Below the pieces are notes generated by a model. That model was not told where the DNA came from and made no database searches. It saw nothing but the letters and a program-made list of their open reading frames with translations. From contig JACWEG010000001.1 in the NCBI GenBank assembly GCA_014653605.1, forward strand, positions 62,001 through 126,000: DNA of 64,000 nucleotides. The letters are read 5' to 3'. Below are positions 1 to 8,878 of the stretch, in pieces; positions within the stretch are counted from its first letter, which is position 1; the number at the start of each line of letters is the position of its first letter. The stretch comes from Pelagibacterales bacterium SAG-MED37 (GTDB lineage: Bacteria; Pseudomonadota; Alphaproteobacteria; Pelagibacterales; Pelagibacteraceae). Position numbers and translations under genes: made by a program.

Positions 1-219
1 AATTTCAGGGTAAAGCTCAATAATAACATTTCCACATGTAACATTTAAAATGGCAATATTTTTTGGATTATCAAAATTAATCTTTTGAGGATCATAACTT
101 TTTATAAATAAACATTTGTCTTTTATCAAAAAGAAAGAACCAAAAAAAAATATCGCTAAAATAACAATAAAAGTAAAAATTATTTTTTCTAAATTTGATG
201 CTCTTATTTTTTTGATCAT
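1..219 (-). CDS. Cyclophilin-type peptidyl-prolyl isomerase, N-terminal part only
   Basis: This reading frame is open from an ATG at 219 to the window edge (73 codons) and is missing from the ORF track because it is cut. The N-terminus carries basic residues and one membrane segment (IIFTFIVILAIFFFGSFFLI), so the enzyme is probably anchored in or secreted across the inner membrane. Residues 51-73 begin a cyclophilin fold (ILNVTCGNVIIELYPEI resembles the usual T..GN..IEL.P start). Cyclophilins speed cis-trans isomerisation of proline bonds; the membrane anchor suggests a periplasmic folding helper. Its ATG overlaps the stop codon of the upstream metalloprotein gene (ATGA), so the two are probably co-transcribed. 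The catalytic core lies outside the window. Confidence 0.75.
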   Translation of the reverse strand, partial: MIKKIRASNLEKIIFTFIVILAIFFFGSFFLIKDKCLFIKSYDPQKINFDNPKNIAILNVTCGNVIIELYPEI

Positions 220-950
220 AAAATAAAATTTTGATCAATTTTGAGTAGATTACTTTTAATATACTGTATTTTTCTTTTTAAAATTGGATCAAGATTATTT
301 AAATTTACTCCAATCATTAAATGGGAAAAAACCTCTGCCATATCCTCAGAAGCGGTAGATTGAGAATATTCAGAAAAAAAACCTTCAGTTCTAATATAAG
401 TACTTAGCCCTAATTTATCTGTACAGGTGGAGCATTCAGCATATTCGAATTCTTTGACATTAAATTTAGACCAAACATCTTCATCAAATAATTGTTTAAA
501 ACTATCATTTATAATATGGAACACTTCATGGTGGATTACACGTTCAAAATAATCTTCGTTAAATTTGATATCTAAGATTAATGTTTTCATTACATGATCA
601 GGGATTCCAGCAGTATTAATATTTGATATGGATAAATCCTCACACAGGACTATGTATTTAAGATTAATTTTTTTAAGAAATTCTTGACTATATCTATTTA
701 AATTTTTTTTAATCATTTTGTATTTTTGATCGAGAATTTTCTTTTCAGAATTATAACAATTTATATTTTTTTCAACACCGAGTGTAAAAGGTTGTTTAGC
801 ATATAAGTATCTCAGTTTGTTTGGAGTTTTAATGTCATAAATTTCTAAATTTGGAATTTTTATAAGATTATAAATAGTATCAGCTTGAGTTTGAGTGAAA
901 ATAAATAAAGATAGTATAATTAATCTAATTAAGCTCATAAATTTACACAT
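216..950 (-). CDS. Secreted HExxH protein, putative zinc metallopeptidase
   Basis: The 244-aa product starts with a hydrophobic signal-like segment (LIRLIILSLFIFTQTQA), so export to the periplasm is likely; Met5 is an alternative start. A central HHEVFHIIND stretch contains HEVFH, an HExxH zinc site, and a downstream SEDMAEVFSHLM segment supplies acidic residues that could be the third ligand, as in gluzincin-like peptidases. Several cysteines, including CSTC, could form disulfides. No named family is recognised beyond the HExxH signature, and substrate and activity are unknown. It runs into the membrane-anchored cyclophilin with a 4-base ATGA overlap, fitting a small envelope-protein operon. 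The motif is visible; peptidase activity is inferred. Confidence 0.6.
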   Translation of the reverse strand: MCKFMSLIRLIILSLFIFTQTQADTIYNLIKIPNLEIYDIKTPNKLRYLYAKQPFTLGVEKNINCYNSEKKILDQKYKMIKKNLNRYSQEFLKKINLKYIVLCEDLSISNINTAGIPDHVMKTLILDIKFNEDYFERVIHHEVFHIINDSFKQLFDEDVWSKFNVKEFEYAECSTCTDKLGLSTYIRTEGFFSEYSQSTASEDMAEVFSHLMIGVNLNNLDPILKRKIQYIKSNLLKIDQNFIL

Positions 951-991
951 AGAAGATATTCCAATTTAGATGAATGTGATACAATTTTACT

Positions 992-1951
992 GTGAAAAAA
1001 AAAAGAAATAAAGATCCAATCCAACCAGTAAGTGGAACTAAAGTGCCACGGTTTGCTGGACCTTCAACATTTGCAAGATTACCTGAGCTAAGAGATGTGG
1101 AGAGTTGTGATGTTGCAATTGTCGGGATTCCATTTGATGCTGGAACCAGTTACAGACCAGGTGCAAGATTTGGACCCCAAAGTATTAGACAAGCTTCCAG
1201 ACACTTAAGAACAAATTACCATCCAAGCTATGATGTTGAACCTTTTAAAGTACAACAGGTAGCTGATGCAGGAGATATTACTTGCAACCCATTCAACATT
1301 GAAGAAGCAATTAAACAAATAGAGGTGGGAGCTGAAGAATTATTAAATAAAGTTGGGGGAATTATAAGTCTTGGTGGTGACCACACAATTGCATTTCCAT
1401 TGTTAAAAGCTGTTAATAAAATTAACAATGGTCCAGTAGCTTTAGTGCATTTTGATGCTCACCTAGATACTTGGGACACTTATTTTGGTGCACCTTACAC
1501 TCACGGTACGCCCTTTAGAAGAGCAAGGGAAGAAAATTTATTTTTAGATGATGCTTCAATGCATGTAGGTATAAGAGGACCTTTGTACAGTAGAGATGAT
1601 ATCAAAAATGATGAAAGTTTTGGATTTAAGATCATTCACTGTGATGAGTTTCAAACTCAAGGAACTGATAAAATTGCTGAAAGAATTAAAAAAAGAGTTG
1701 GAGATAACCCTCTATATTTATCTATTGATATAGATGTATTAGATCCTGCTTTTGCCCCCGGAACTGGTACACCAGAAATTGCTGGAATGACCTCAAGAGA
1801 AATGGTTAACACTATAAGAGGTTTATCAGGTTTAAATTTAATTTCAGCTGATGTTGTTGAGGTTTCACCAGCTTATGATCATGCTGAAGTAACCTCTCTT
1901 GCTGCAGCAACAATAGTTTATGAATTAACTAATTTGTTTGCAAAAAAATAA
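992..1951 (+). CDS. speB: Agmatinase/ureohydrolase family
   Basis: The 319-aa length fits the arginase/agmatinase family. The binuclear manganese site motifs are all present: GGDHT (about 128-132), HFDAHLD (153-159) and SIDIDVLDP (244-252), followed by the PGTGTPE loop typical of agmatinases. The reaction would hydrolyse agmatine, or another guanidino compound, to urea and the amine; guanidinobutyrase, guanidinopropionase or guanidine hydrolase activities share this fold and cannot be excluded. Translation starts at GTG. An aldehyde dehydrogenase follows after 20 bases in the same direction, suggesting a short operon for polyamine or guanidino-compound breakdown. The divergent spacer to the metalloprotein gene is only 41 bases. 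Confidence 0.8.
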   Translation: MKKKRNKDPIQPVSGTKVPRFAGPSTFARLPELRDVESCDVAIVGIPFDAGTSYRPGARFGPQSIRQASRHLRTNYHPSYDVEPFKVQQVADAGDITCNPFNIEEAIKQIEVGAEELLNKVGGIISLGGDHTIAFPLLKAVNKINNGPVALVHFDAHLDTWDTYFGAPYTHGTPFRRAREENLFLDDASMHVGIRGPLYSRDDIKNDESFGFKIIHCDEFQTQGTDKIAERIKKRVGDNPLYLSIDIDVLDPAFAPGTGTPEIAGMTSREMVNTIRGLSGLNLISADVVEVSPAYDHAEVTSLAAATIVYELTNLFAKK

Positions 1952-1971
1952 GGAAAGGTTAGGAGTCTGCT

Positions 1972-3405
1972 ATGGAAAATAAAAAAAATTTTTATATAGA
2001 CGGTAAATGGGTAACAGCAATAAGCAAAGAAGAAATTAAAGTAATCAACCCTGCTACAGAAGAAGAATGTGCTGTAATATCATTAGGAAACAAAGAAGAT
2101 GTTGACTTGGCAGTAAACGCTGCAAAAAAAGCTTATAGTTCATGGGCATTTTCACCGAAAGAAGAAAGAATATTATTATTAGAAAAACTTTATGAGAATT
2201 ATAAAAAAAGATGGGCAGATATTGCCAATGCAATTACTGATGAAATGGGTGCTCCAAAAGACTTTGCTACAAAACTTCAAGCTGGAACAGGTGCCGCTCA
2301 TTTAAAGTCTTTTATTAGGTATTTAAAAAATTTCGAATTTGAAAAACCATTAGGTGAACATGCTCCAAACCAAAGACTTATCTATGAACCAAAAGGAGTT
2401 TGTGCATTAATAACACCTTGGAATTGGCCAATGAACCAAGTTTGCTTAAAAGTTATGCCTGCAATAGCTTCTGGATGCACAATGGTTTTAAAACCATCAG
2501 AACTTGCGCCATTATCATCAATGATTCTTGCTGAATTGATAGATGATACCAAATTTCCTGCAGGAGTGTTCAATTTAGTTAATGGAGATGGAGCCACAAC
2601 AGGCGATGCACTAACAAGCCACCCGGATATAAATATGATTTCTTTTACAGGATCAACTAGAGCAGGAGCTTTAATCTCTCAAAATGCTGCTAAAGATTTT
2701 AAAAGAGTGAGTTTAGAATTAGGAGGCAAAGGTGCTAATATTATTTTTAAGGATGCTGACCCTGAAGCAATTGAAAGAGGTGCGTTAAGATGTTTTAGAA
2801 ATTCAGGTCAATCATGTAATGCTCCTACAAGAATGCTAGTAGAGAAATCTATGTATAGTGATGCAATAGAAAGATTGAAAAAATATACAGAAAATTTTGA
2901 GGTAGGTGACCCTAAAAAAGAAGGAGAGCATATAGGCCCAGTGATTTCTGAAACTCAATATAATAAAATTCAAACTTTAATTAAAAAGGGAATTGATGAA
3001 GGTGCTAAATTAGTTGCAGGTGGACCAGGTAAACCACCAGGACTAGACAAAGGCTATTTTGTTAAACCCACTGTATTTGCAGATGTAAATAATAATATGG
3101 AAGTCGCAAGAACAGAAATTTTTGGACCAGTATTATCGGTAATTCCATTTGAAACCGAAGAAGAAGCAATTGAAATTGCCAATGACACACCTTATGGATT
3201 AACAAACTATATTCAAACCAAAGACTCAGAAAAAGTAAAAAGAGTTGCGAGAAAGCTTAGATCAGGAATGGTTGATGTAAATGGAGCTGGTATTGCAGTT
3301 GATGCTCCATTTGGAGGTTTTAAACATTCAGGAATTGGTAGAGAAGCCGGTGAACATGGCCTTGAGGAATTTTTGGAAGTAAAATCTGTGGGTGGCTGGA
3401 GTTAA
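1972..3405 (+). CDS. NAD(P)-dependent aldehyde dehydrogenase
   Basis: A full-length (477 aa) class-type aldehyde dehydrogenase. The nucleotide-binding FTGST motif (225-229), general-base glutamate in LELGGK (Glu249) and catalytic cysteine in NSGQSCNAP (Cys282) are intact. ALDHs oxidise aldehydes to acids in the cytoplasm; the exact substrate cannot be read from sequence. Its placement 20 bases behind the agmatinase, with a purine-rich ribosome site (aggaaaggttaggag), suggests an amino- or guanidino-aldehyde from polyamine catabolism, but betaine aldehyde or other aldehydes are possible. The 3' end overlaps the convergent M20 gene by 4 bases. Confidence 0.85.
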   Translation: MENKKNFYIDGKWVTAISKEEIKVINPATEEECAVISLGNKEDVDLAVNAAKKAYSSWAFSPKEERILLLEKLYENYKKRWADIANAITDEMGAPKDFATKLQAGTGAAHLKSFIRYLKNFEFEKPLGEHAPNQRLIYEPKGVCALITPWNWPMNQVCLKVMPAIASGCTMVLKPSELAPLSSMILAELIDDTKFPAGVFNLVNGDGATTGDALTSHPDINMISFTGSTRAGALISQNAAKDFKRVSLELGGKGANIIFKDADPEAIERGALRCFRNSGQSCNAPTRMLVEKSMYSDAIERLKKYTENFEVGDPKKEGEHIGPVISETQYNKIQTLIKKGIDEGAKLVAGGPGKPPGLDKGYFVKPTVFADVNNNMEVARTEIFGPVLSVIPFETEEEAIEIANDTPYGLTNYIQTKDSEKVKRVARKLRSGMVDVNGAGIAVDAPFGGFKHSGIGREAGEHGLEEFLEVKSVGGWS

Positions 3406-4598
3406 TTTAGAAGAGATTGTTTTTTTAAACCATCTAAAAACTTTAAACACTTTTTTAATTCATTTAGTTCAATAAATTCATCTACTTTGTGAGCTTGTTC
3501 AATTGAGCCTGGACCACATACAACTGTACTCATACCAATTTCCTGAAATAATCCTGCCTCTGTTCCAAAAGACACAACTTCTCTTGAATTATCACCAGTG
3601 AGACTTGAGACTAACTCACAAGCCTCAGATTTTTCAACTCGATCGAATCCTGTTACTTCACCTATTATTTCTTTTCTAATATTTGATTTAGAAAAAACTT
3701 TTTTCATTTCTGGCAAAAGAATATCATTTGCGTATTCATCAATTTTTTTATTTAAAAAAACACCATCTTCTTTAACAACCGGTCTCGTTTCCCAATTAAT
3801 ATGACACTTATCAGCTATAACATTATGAGCAATACCTCCAAATATTCCTCCTACTTGTAAAGTTGAAAAAGGTGGATCAAATATAGAGTCTTTTGGGGCT
3901 CTTTTTTTAAGTTCATTTCTTAATTCAATTAATTTTGATGCGTATCTTGCTGCAAATTCAACAGCACTAACACCTTTATGAGGAGCAGAGCTGTGTCCTG
4001 CTAAACCCTCAAAATAAGTTGTATATTCATAACAACCTTTGTGAGCATCTATGATTTTCATTTTAGTAGGTTCACCAATAATACAAATTCCATCTTGAAT
4101 ATTTCTTTTTTGAAGTTCTTTGATTAAAATAGGAGCTCCTAAACATGCTGTCTCCTCATCAAAGGTAAATGAAAAATGGATATCTCTATTTAAATTTATT
4201 TTTGCATAAATTGGAGCAAAAGCTAAAGTGCATGCTATAAAACCTTTCATGTCACAAGAACCTCTACCATAAAGTTTGTCACCCTTAATTGTTGCTTTAA
4301 AAGGATCAGTGCTCCAACTTTTTGACACAGGAACTGTATCTGTATGACCAGATAAAATTATTGGTTTAGCACCATTAGATTTTTTTGCTTTAATAGTTGC
4401 AAAAAGATTTACTCTTTTTTTTTCATTATCAAATGTCTTAAAAGATGTTGCTCCAAGTTCTTTTAGTAAATTTTCACAATAATTAATTAATTCACTATTA
4501 TCTTCTCCTGAAATAGTCCTAAAACCTATTAGATCTGATAAAATTTTTACAGAATTATTATATAATTCTTCTAAATTAATATCTGTACTCATAACCAA
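3402..4598 (-). CDS. argE: M20 family deacylase, acetylornithine deacetylase-like
   Basis: At 398 aa this is the usual length for ArgE/DapE-type M20 amidohydrolases. The di-zinc ligands sit in SGHTDTVPV, GRGSCDMKG and the catalytic DEETACLG segment; HKGC and AGHSSAPHKG mark the dimerisation domain boundary. ArgE removes the acetyl group from N2-acetylornithine in the cytoplasm during arginine synthesis. Many alphaproteobacteria use ArgJ for this step, so a catabolic deacylase is also possible, especially beside a ureohydrolase. It is convergent with the aldehyde dehydrogenase and divergent from csaA over a 23-base spacer. Confidence 0.75.
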   Translation of the reverse strand: MVMSTDINLEELYNNSVKILSDLIGFRTISGEDNSELINYCENLLKELGATSFKTFDNEKKRVNLFATIKAKKSNGAKPIILSGHTDTVPVSKSWSTDPFKATIKGDKLYGRGSCDMKGFIACTLAFAPIYAKINLNRDIHFSFTFDEETACLGAPILIKELQKRNIQDGICIIGEPTKMKIIDAHKGCYEYTTYFEGLAGHSSAPHKGVSAVEFAARYASKLIELRNELKKRAPKDSIFDPPFSTLQVGGIFGGIAHNVIADKCHINWETRPVVKEDGVFLNKKIDEYANDILLPEMKKVFSKSNIRKEIIGEVTGFDRVEKSEACELVSSLTGDNSREVVSFGTEAGLFQEIGMSTVVCGPGSIEQAHKVDEFIELNELKKCLKFLDGLKKQSLLN

Positions 4599-4621
4599 TA
4601 ATTAATATAAATACTGCATTT

Positions 4622-4963
4622 ATGAAAGAAGAAATAACATACGATATTTTTGATAAAGTTGATATTAGAGTTGGAACAGTGGTTTCAGTAAAGAAAAATG
4701 AAAAAGCTAGAAAACCCTCATTAGTTGTTGAAGTAGATTTTGGAGAAGAAATTGGTATTAAGCAATCATCAGCTCAGATTACTCATTACTACAATGAAGA
4801 AAATTTAAAAGGTAAACAAGTTATAGGTGTTTGCAATTTTGCTGAAAAAAATATTGCTGGTGTAGTTTCACAAGTTTTGATTTTAGGTTCAATTGATAAA
4901 GAAGGAAAAGTAATCTTAGTACATCCATCTCAAAAATCTGAAAACGGTCTTCCTATAGCCTAA
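4622..4963 (+). CDS. csaA: CsaA-like tRNA-binding domain protein
   Basis: A single EMAP/tRNA-binding OB-fold of 113 aa. VDIRVGTVVSVKKNEKARKP at the start, KQSSAQITHYY in the middle and the C-terminal NGLPIA are characteristic of the CsaA family. CsaA proteins dimerise and have been linked to export chaperone-like activity and tRNA binding; the cellular role remains poorly defined. The gene is compact and followed after 4 bases by the LysE gene, so it is probably the first gene of a run leading into acnA. Confidence 0.85.
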   Translation: MKEEITYDIFDKVDIRVGTVVSVKKNEKARKPSLVVEVDFGEEIGIKQSSAQITHYYNEENLKGKQVIGVCNFAEKNIAGVVSQVLILGSIDKEGKVILVHPSQKSENGLPIA

Positions 4964-4967
4964 TTTC

Positions 4968-5558
4968 ATGCACCCTGAAATTTTATCAATGGCTTTGTTT
5001 TGGATAGTAGCAGCCTACACCCCAGGTCCGAACAATGTAATAGCTTCTTATTCAGGTTTTAATTTTGGTATAAAAAAAACATTACCACATATTTTTGGAG
5101 TTGCATTAGGATTTACTTTTCTTATTTTTCTATTAACAATTGGTTTAGTTAATGTCTTCAAAATATTTCCTATTATTCAAGTTTCTTTAAAATATTTAGG
5201 AAGTATTTTTTTAGTTTACTTAGCTTATAAAATTTATTTTTCTAAGATAGATAGTGAGAAAAAAAATGAAAACCCAGTAAAGTTCATTGAGACATTTCTT
5301 TTTCAATTCTTAAATCCTAAAGGTGTATTAATTGGTATAATTATTGTATCAACTTATGTCGAACATGGAGAGAACTATTTGAAATATGCGACTCAAGTTA
5401 TTGTTTTTGCATTCTTAGTTTCTTTAAGCAGCATTACTTTTTGGACATTTGTAGGTAAATATCTTAGGAAATTTGCGACAAATGAGAAATTTATTAAATA
5501 CTTTAATTGTGTTATGTCACTGCTTCTTATTTTAAGCATAATTACTTTTTATATATAA
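4968..5558 (+). CDS. LysE/RhtB family exporter
   Basis: This 196-aa protein has about six hydrophobic segments and the N-terminal family signature TPGPNNVI followed by GIKKTLPHIFGVALG. LysE/RhtB proteins export amino acids or related metabolites across the inner membrane with proton coupling. The specific substrate cannot be predicted. It sits 4 bases after csaA and 3 bases before acnA, giving a tight co-directional series. Membrane topology and family are visible; transport direction is from the family. Confidence 0.8.
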   Translation: MHPEILSMALFWIVAAYTPGPNNVIASYSGFNFGIKKTLPHIFGVALGFTFLIFLLTIGLVNVFKIFPIIQVSLKYLGSIFLVYLAYKIYFSKIDSEKKNENPVKFIETFLFQFLNPKGVLIGIIIVSTYVEHGENYLKYATQVIVFAFLVSLSSITFWTFVGKYLRKFATNEKFIKYFNCVMSLLLILSIITFYI

Positions 5559-5561
5559 CAC

Positions 5562-8231
5562 ATGAAACCAGGTACAAAAAATTCATACAATTCATTAACA
5601 GAAATAAAGATTAATAATAAAGACTTTAAAATTTTTTCTTTATCTAAAGCTGAGACTAATGGCCTAAATGGTATATCAAAGCTACCCAAATCCCTTAAGG
5701 TATTACTTGAAAATCTTTTAAGATATGAAGATGACTTGTCAGTTACTAAAAATCAAATTGAAGCAATAAAAAATTGGCTAAAAGAAAAAAAATCTAAAAC
5801 TGAAATAGCATATAGACCAGCAAGAGTTTTACTTCAAGACTATACTGGAATACCTGCAGTAGCAGATCTTGCTGCTATGCGAGAAGCTGTTAAGGACAAA
5901 AATAAAGATCCAAATACAATTAACCCTCTTTCAGCTGTAGACCTCGTTATTGACCACTCGGTACAAGTAGACCAATCTGCAAAAGCAGACTCTTTTGATA
6001 AAAATGTTGAAATTGAATTTAATAGAAATGGAGAACGATACTCTTTTCTTAAATGGGGACAACAGGCATTTAATAACTTTAGAATAGTTCCACCAGGAAC
6101 GGGGATTTGTCATCAAGTTAATCTTGAATATCTTTCAAAAGTTGTTTGGTCAGCTGAGCACGAGGGTCAAAATTATTTGTTTCCTGATACACTTGTTGGT
6201 ACAGATAGTCATACAACAATGGTTAATGGCTTATCTGTTTTAGGATGGGGTGTTGGAGGTATAGAAGCAGAAGCAGGAATGTTAGGTCAGCCAATATCTA
6301 TGTTAATTCCAGAAGTTATTGGTTTTGAAGTAAAAAATAAAATGCCTGAGGGCACTACAGCTACCGACTTAGTTTTAACAGTTGTTAAGATGTTAAGAGA
6401 TAAGGGTGTTGTTGGAAAATTTGTAGAGTTTTATGGTGATGGTTTGAAGAATTTAACTCTAGCTGATCGAGCAACAATAGCAAATATGGCTCCAGAGTAT
6501 GGTGCAACGTGTGGATTTTTTCCAATAGATGATGAGACTTTAAAATATTTAAAATTTTCTGGAAGAGATCAGTCCACAGTAAAAATAGTTGAGGAGTATG
6601 CAAAAGCTCAAGGATTATGGGCGAGTGATGATATTGAATTTACAGATACTTTAACTCTGGATATGTCTACAATAGTACCTACAATTTCTGGACCAAAAAG
6701 ACCTCAAGACAAAGTTTTGCTAACTGATGCATCAACAAGCTTTAAAAAAAGTTTTAAAGAAATAACTAATAAAAAAGATTTCTCAATAGCTAAAGTTCCT
6801 AATACTGATTATGAAATAAAAGATGGATCTATTCTAATTGCAGCAATTACATCTTGCACAAATACTTCAAATCCAAACGTTCTTATAGGAGCAGGTTTGC
6901 TTGCAAAAAAAGCTGTAGAGCTTGGTCTTGATGTAAAACCTTGGGTAAAAACTTCGTTAGCTCCAGGGTCTCAAGTGGTTACAGATTATTTAGCCAAAGC
7001 TGGCTTAAACATTTATTTAGACAAATTAGGTTTTAATTTGGTTGGTTATGGCTGCACTACATGCATTGGAAATTCTGGTCCATTGGCAGATAATATAGTT
7101 GAAGCTATCCAAAAAGAAGATATTTACGGTGTTTCAGTTTTATCTGGAAATAGAAATTTTGAAGGAAGAATTTCTCCTCATATTAAAGCAAATTATTTAG
7201 CATCTCCTCCTTTAGTAGTTGCTTATGCTTTAGCGGGACATATGGAATTTGATTTGTACAAAGACTCTTTTGGAAAAGATAAAAATGGAAATGATATTTT
7301 TATGAAAGATATTTGGCCGACTAATAAAGAAATAGAAGAAACTCTTAAATCATCTTTAAACGCTGAAATGTTTGTTAAAAGATACTCAAATGTTTCTGAA
7401 GGACCAAAACAGTGGCAAGAAATTAAAACAGAAAAAACAAGCATTTATAATTGGGAAGAAAATTCTACCTATGTAAAAAAACCTCCTTTTTTTGACAACC
7501 TTCCAGATGAACCAGAGGGTTTTCAAGAAATTAAAGACGCTAGACCATTACTGATCTTAGGTGATATGGTCACAACAGATCACATTTCACCCGCTGGAAA
7601 TATTCAGAAAGAAAGCCCTACTGGTGAATATTTTATGAAACATCAAATATTACCCAAAGATTATAATTCCTATGGTTCAAGAAGAGGTAATCATGAAGTT
7701 ATGATGAGAGGAACTTTTGCTAATATAAGAATTAGGAATGAAATGGCCCCAGGTACAGAGGGGGGTTTTACTAAGCTATACCCTGAAGATAAAGTAATGC
7801 CAATTTATGATGCAGTTGTGGAATATAAAAAAAGAGGAACAGACCTAGTTGTTATTGGAGGCAAAGAGTATGGAACAGGTTCTTCTAGAGATTGGGCTGC
7901 TAAAGGAACAAAACTATTAGGAGTAAAAACTGTAATTGCTGAAAGCTTTGAAAGAATTCATAGATCAAATTTGATTGGTATGGGTATTTTACCATTACAA
8001 TTTATTGATAATATAGATAGAAAAAAACTTAATTTAATTGGATCTGAGTTAATAAGTGTAATGGAAATTGAAAATGGAATTAACCCCTCTGATAAGATTA
8101 AGGTTGAAATAAAGTATGCCTCAGGAGAGATCAAAAAGATTCAAACATTATGTAGGATCGATACTAAAAATGAATTAGAGTATTATAAAAATGGAGGCAT
8201 ATTGCAATATGTCCTTAGAAATATGATTTAA
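5562..8231 (+). CDS. acnA: Aconitate hydratase A
   Basis: The 889-aa length and order of motifs match AcnA/IRP-type aconitases. The 4Fe-4S ligands are in SCTNTSNP and GCTTCIGNSGP; DSHTTMVNGL and the C-terminal swivel-domain segments YGTGSSRDWAAKG and IAESFERIHRSNLIGMG are present. The enzyme interconverts citrate and isocitrate in the TCA cycle. It is flanked by LysE 3 bases upstream and by an envelope-protein gene 2 bases downstream, so it probably belongs to a long transcript. Nothing looks truncated. Confidence 0.97.
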   Translation: MKPGTKNSYNSLTEIKINNKDFKIFSLSKAETNGLNGISKLPKSLKVLLENLLRYEDDLSVTKNQIEAIKNWLKEKKSKTEIAYRPARVLLQDYTGIPAVADLAAMREAVKDKNKDPNTINPLSAVDLVIDHSVQVDQSAKADSFDKNVEIEFNRNGERYSFLKWGQQAFNNFRIVPPGTGICHQVNLEYLSKVVWSAEHEGQNYLFPDTLVGTDSHTTMVNGLSVLGWGVGGIEAEAGMLGQPISMLIPEVIGFEVKNKMPEGTTATDLVLTVVKMLRDKGVVGKFVEFYGDGLKNLTLADRATIANMAPEYGATCGFFPIDDETLKYLKFSGRDQSTVKIVEEYAKAQGLWASDDIEFTDTLTLDMSTIVPTISGPKRPQDKVLLTDASTSFKKSFKEITNKKDFSIAKVPNTDYEIKDGSILIAAITSCTNTSNPNVLIGAGLLAKKAVELGLDVKPWVKTSLAPGSQVVTDYLAKAGLNIYLDKLGFNLVGYGCTTCIGNSGPLADNIVEAIQKEDIYGVSVLSGNRNFEGRISPHIKANYLASPPLVVAYALAGHMEFDLYKDSFGKDKNGNDIFMKDIWPTNKEIEETLKSSLNAEMFVKRYSNVSEGPKQWQEIKTEKTSIYNWEENSTYVKKPPFFDNLPDEPEGFQEIKDARPLLILGDMVTTDHISPAGNIQKESPTGEYFMKHQILPKDYNSYGSRRGNHEVMMRGTFANIRIRNEMAPGTEGGFTKLYPEDKVMPIYDAVVEYKKRGTDLVVIGGKEYGTGSSRDWAAKGTKLLGVKTVIAESFERIHRSNLIGMGILPLQFIDNIDRKKLNLIGSELISVMEIENGINPSDKIKVEIKYASGEIKKIQTLCRIDTKNELEYYKNGGILQYVLRNMI

Positions 8232-8233
8232 AT

Positions 8234-8878
8234 ATGGATGAAGAAATCTCAATAATTGATAGCAATACAAGAAATCAAAAAATTAAAGATTTTTTTATAA
8301 ATAATAAAAAAATATTAGCAACAATTACAATTTTTTTAATATTTTCAATATTAAGTTTTTACATATATCAAATTTATAAAGACCAACATAAAGAGAATAT
8401 TTCAAATAGATATAATAGTGCAATAATTGAACATAAGAACGGTGATGACTCTAATATTATCTCTGAGATGAAAGAAATTATTGAGGATAAAAACAGCACA
8501 TATTCTCCTTTGGCACTATATTATTTGATTGATGAAAATTTGATAAAAGACAAAAATGAAATTAATTATTTATTTGATGTTCTTATAAATAAAACTTCCT
8601 TAGATTATGAAATTAAAAATCTTATAATATATAAAAAGGCTCTTTTTAATGCTGATACGACTAATGAAAATGAATTATTGAATATATTGAACCCCATCAT
8701 TAATTCAAAAAGCATTTGGAAGTCACATGGATTATATTTATTGGCAGAATATTTTTACTCAAAAAATGAAAAACAAAAGTCAAAAGAATTTTTTAATCAA
8801 ATACTAAATACAAAAAATGCTAATACGGATATAATAAAAGAAACCCAAAAAAGATTAAACCGAGATCTTAGTGAATAA
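8234..8878 (+). CDS. Membrane-anchored TPR-like protein (YfgM-type)
   Basis: The 214-aa product has a short cytosolic N-terminus, one membrane helix (about residues 29-50, KILATITIFLIFSILSFYIYQIY) and a helical periplasmic domain with lengths and spacing like degenerate tetratricopeptide repeats. This is the architecture of YfgM, an ancillary SecYEG/periplasmic chaperone-network subunit. Position just before a BamB-like gene (overlap 8 bases) matches the yfgM-bamB order of other proteobacteria and is the main reason for the call. Sequence similarity by eye is weak, as expected for this fast-evolving family. Confidence 0.65.
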   Translation: MDEEISIIDSNTRNQKIKDFFINNKKILATITIFLIFSILSFYIYQIYKDQHKENISNRYNSAIIEHKNGDDSNIISEMKEIIEDKNSTYSPLALYYLIDENLIKDKNEINYLFDVLINKTSLDYEIKNLIIYKKALFNADTTNENELLNILNPIINSKSIWKSHGLYLLAEYFYSKNEKQKSKEFFNQILNTKNANTDIIKETQKRLNRDLSE

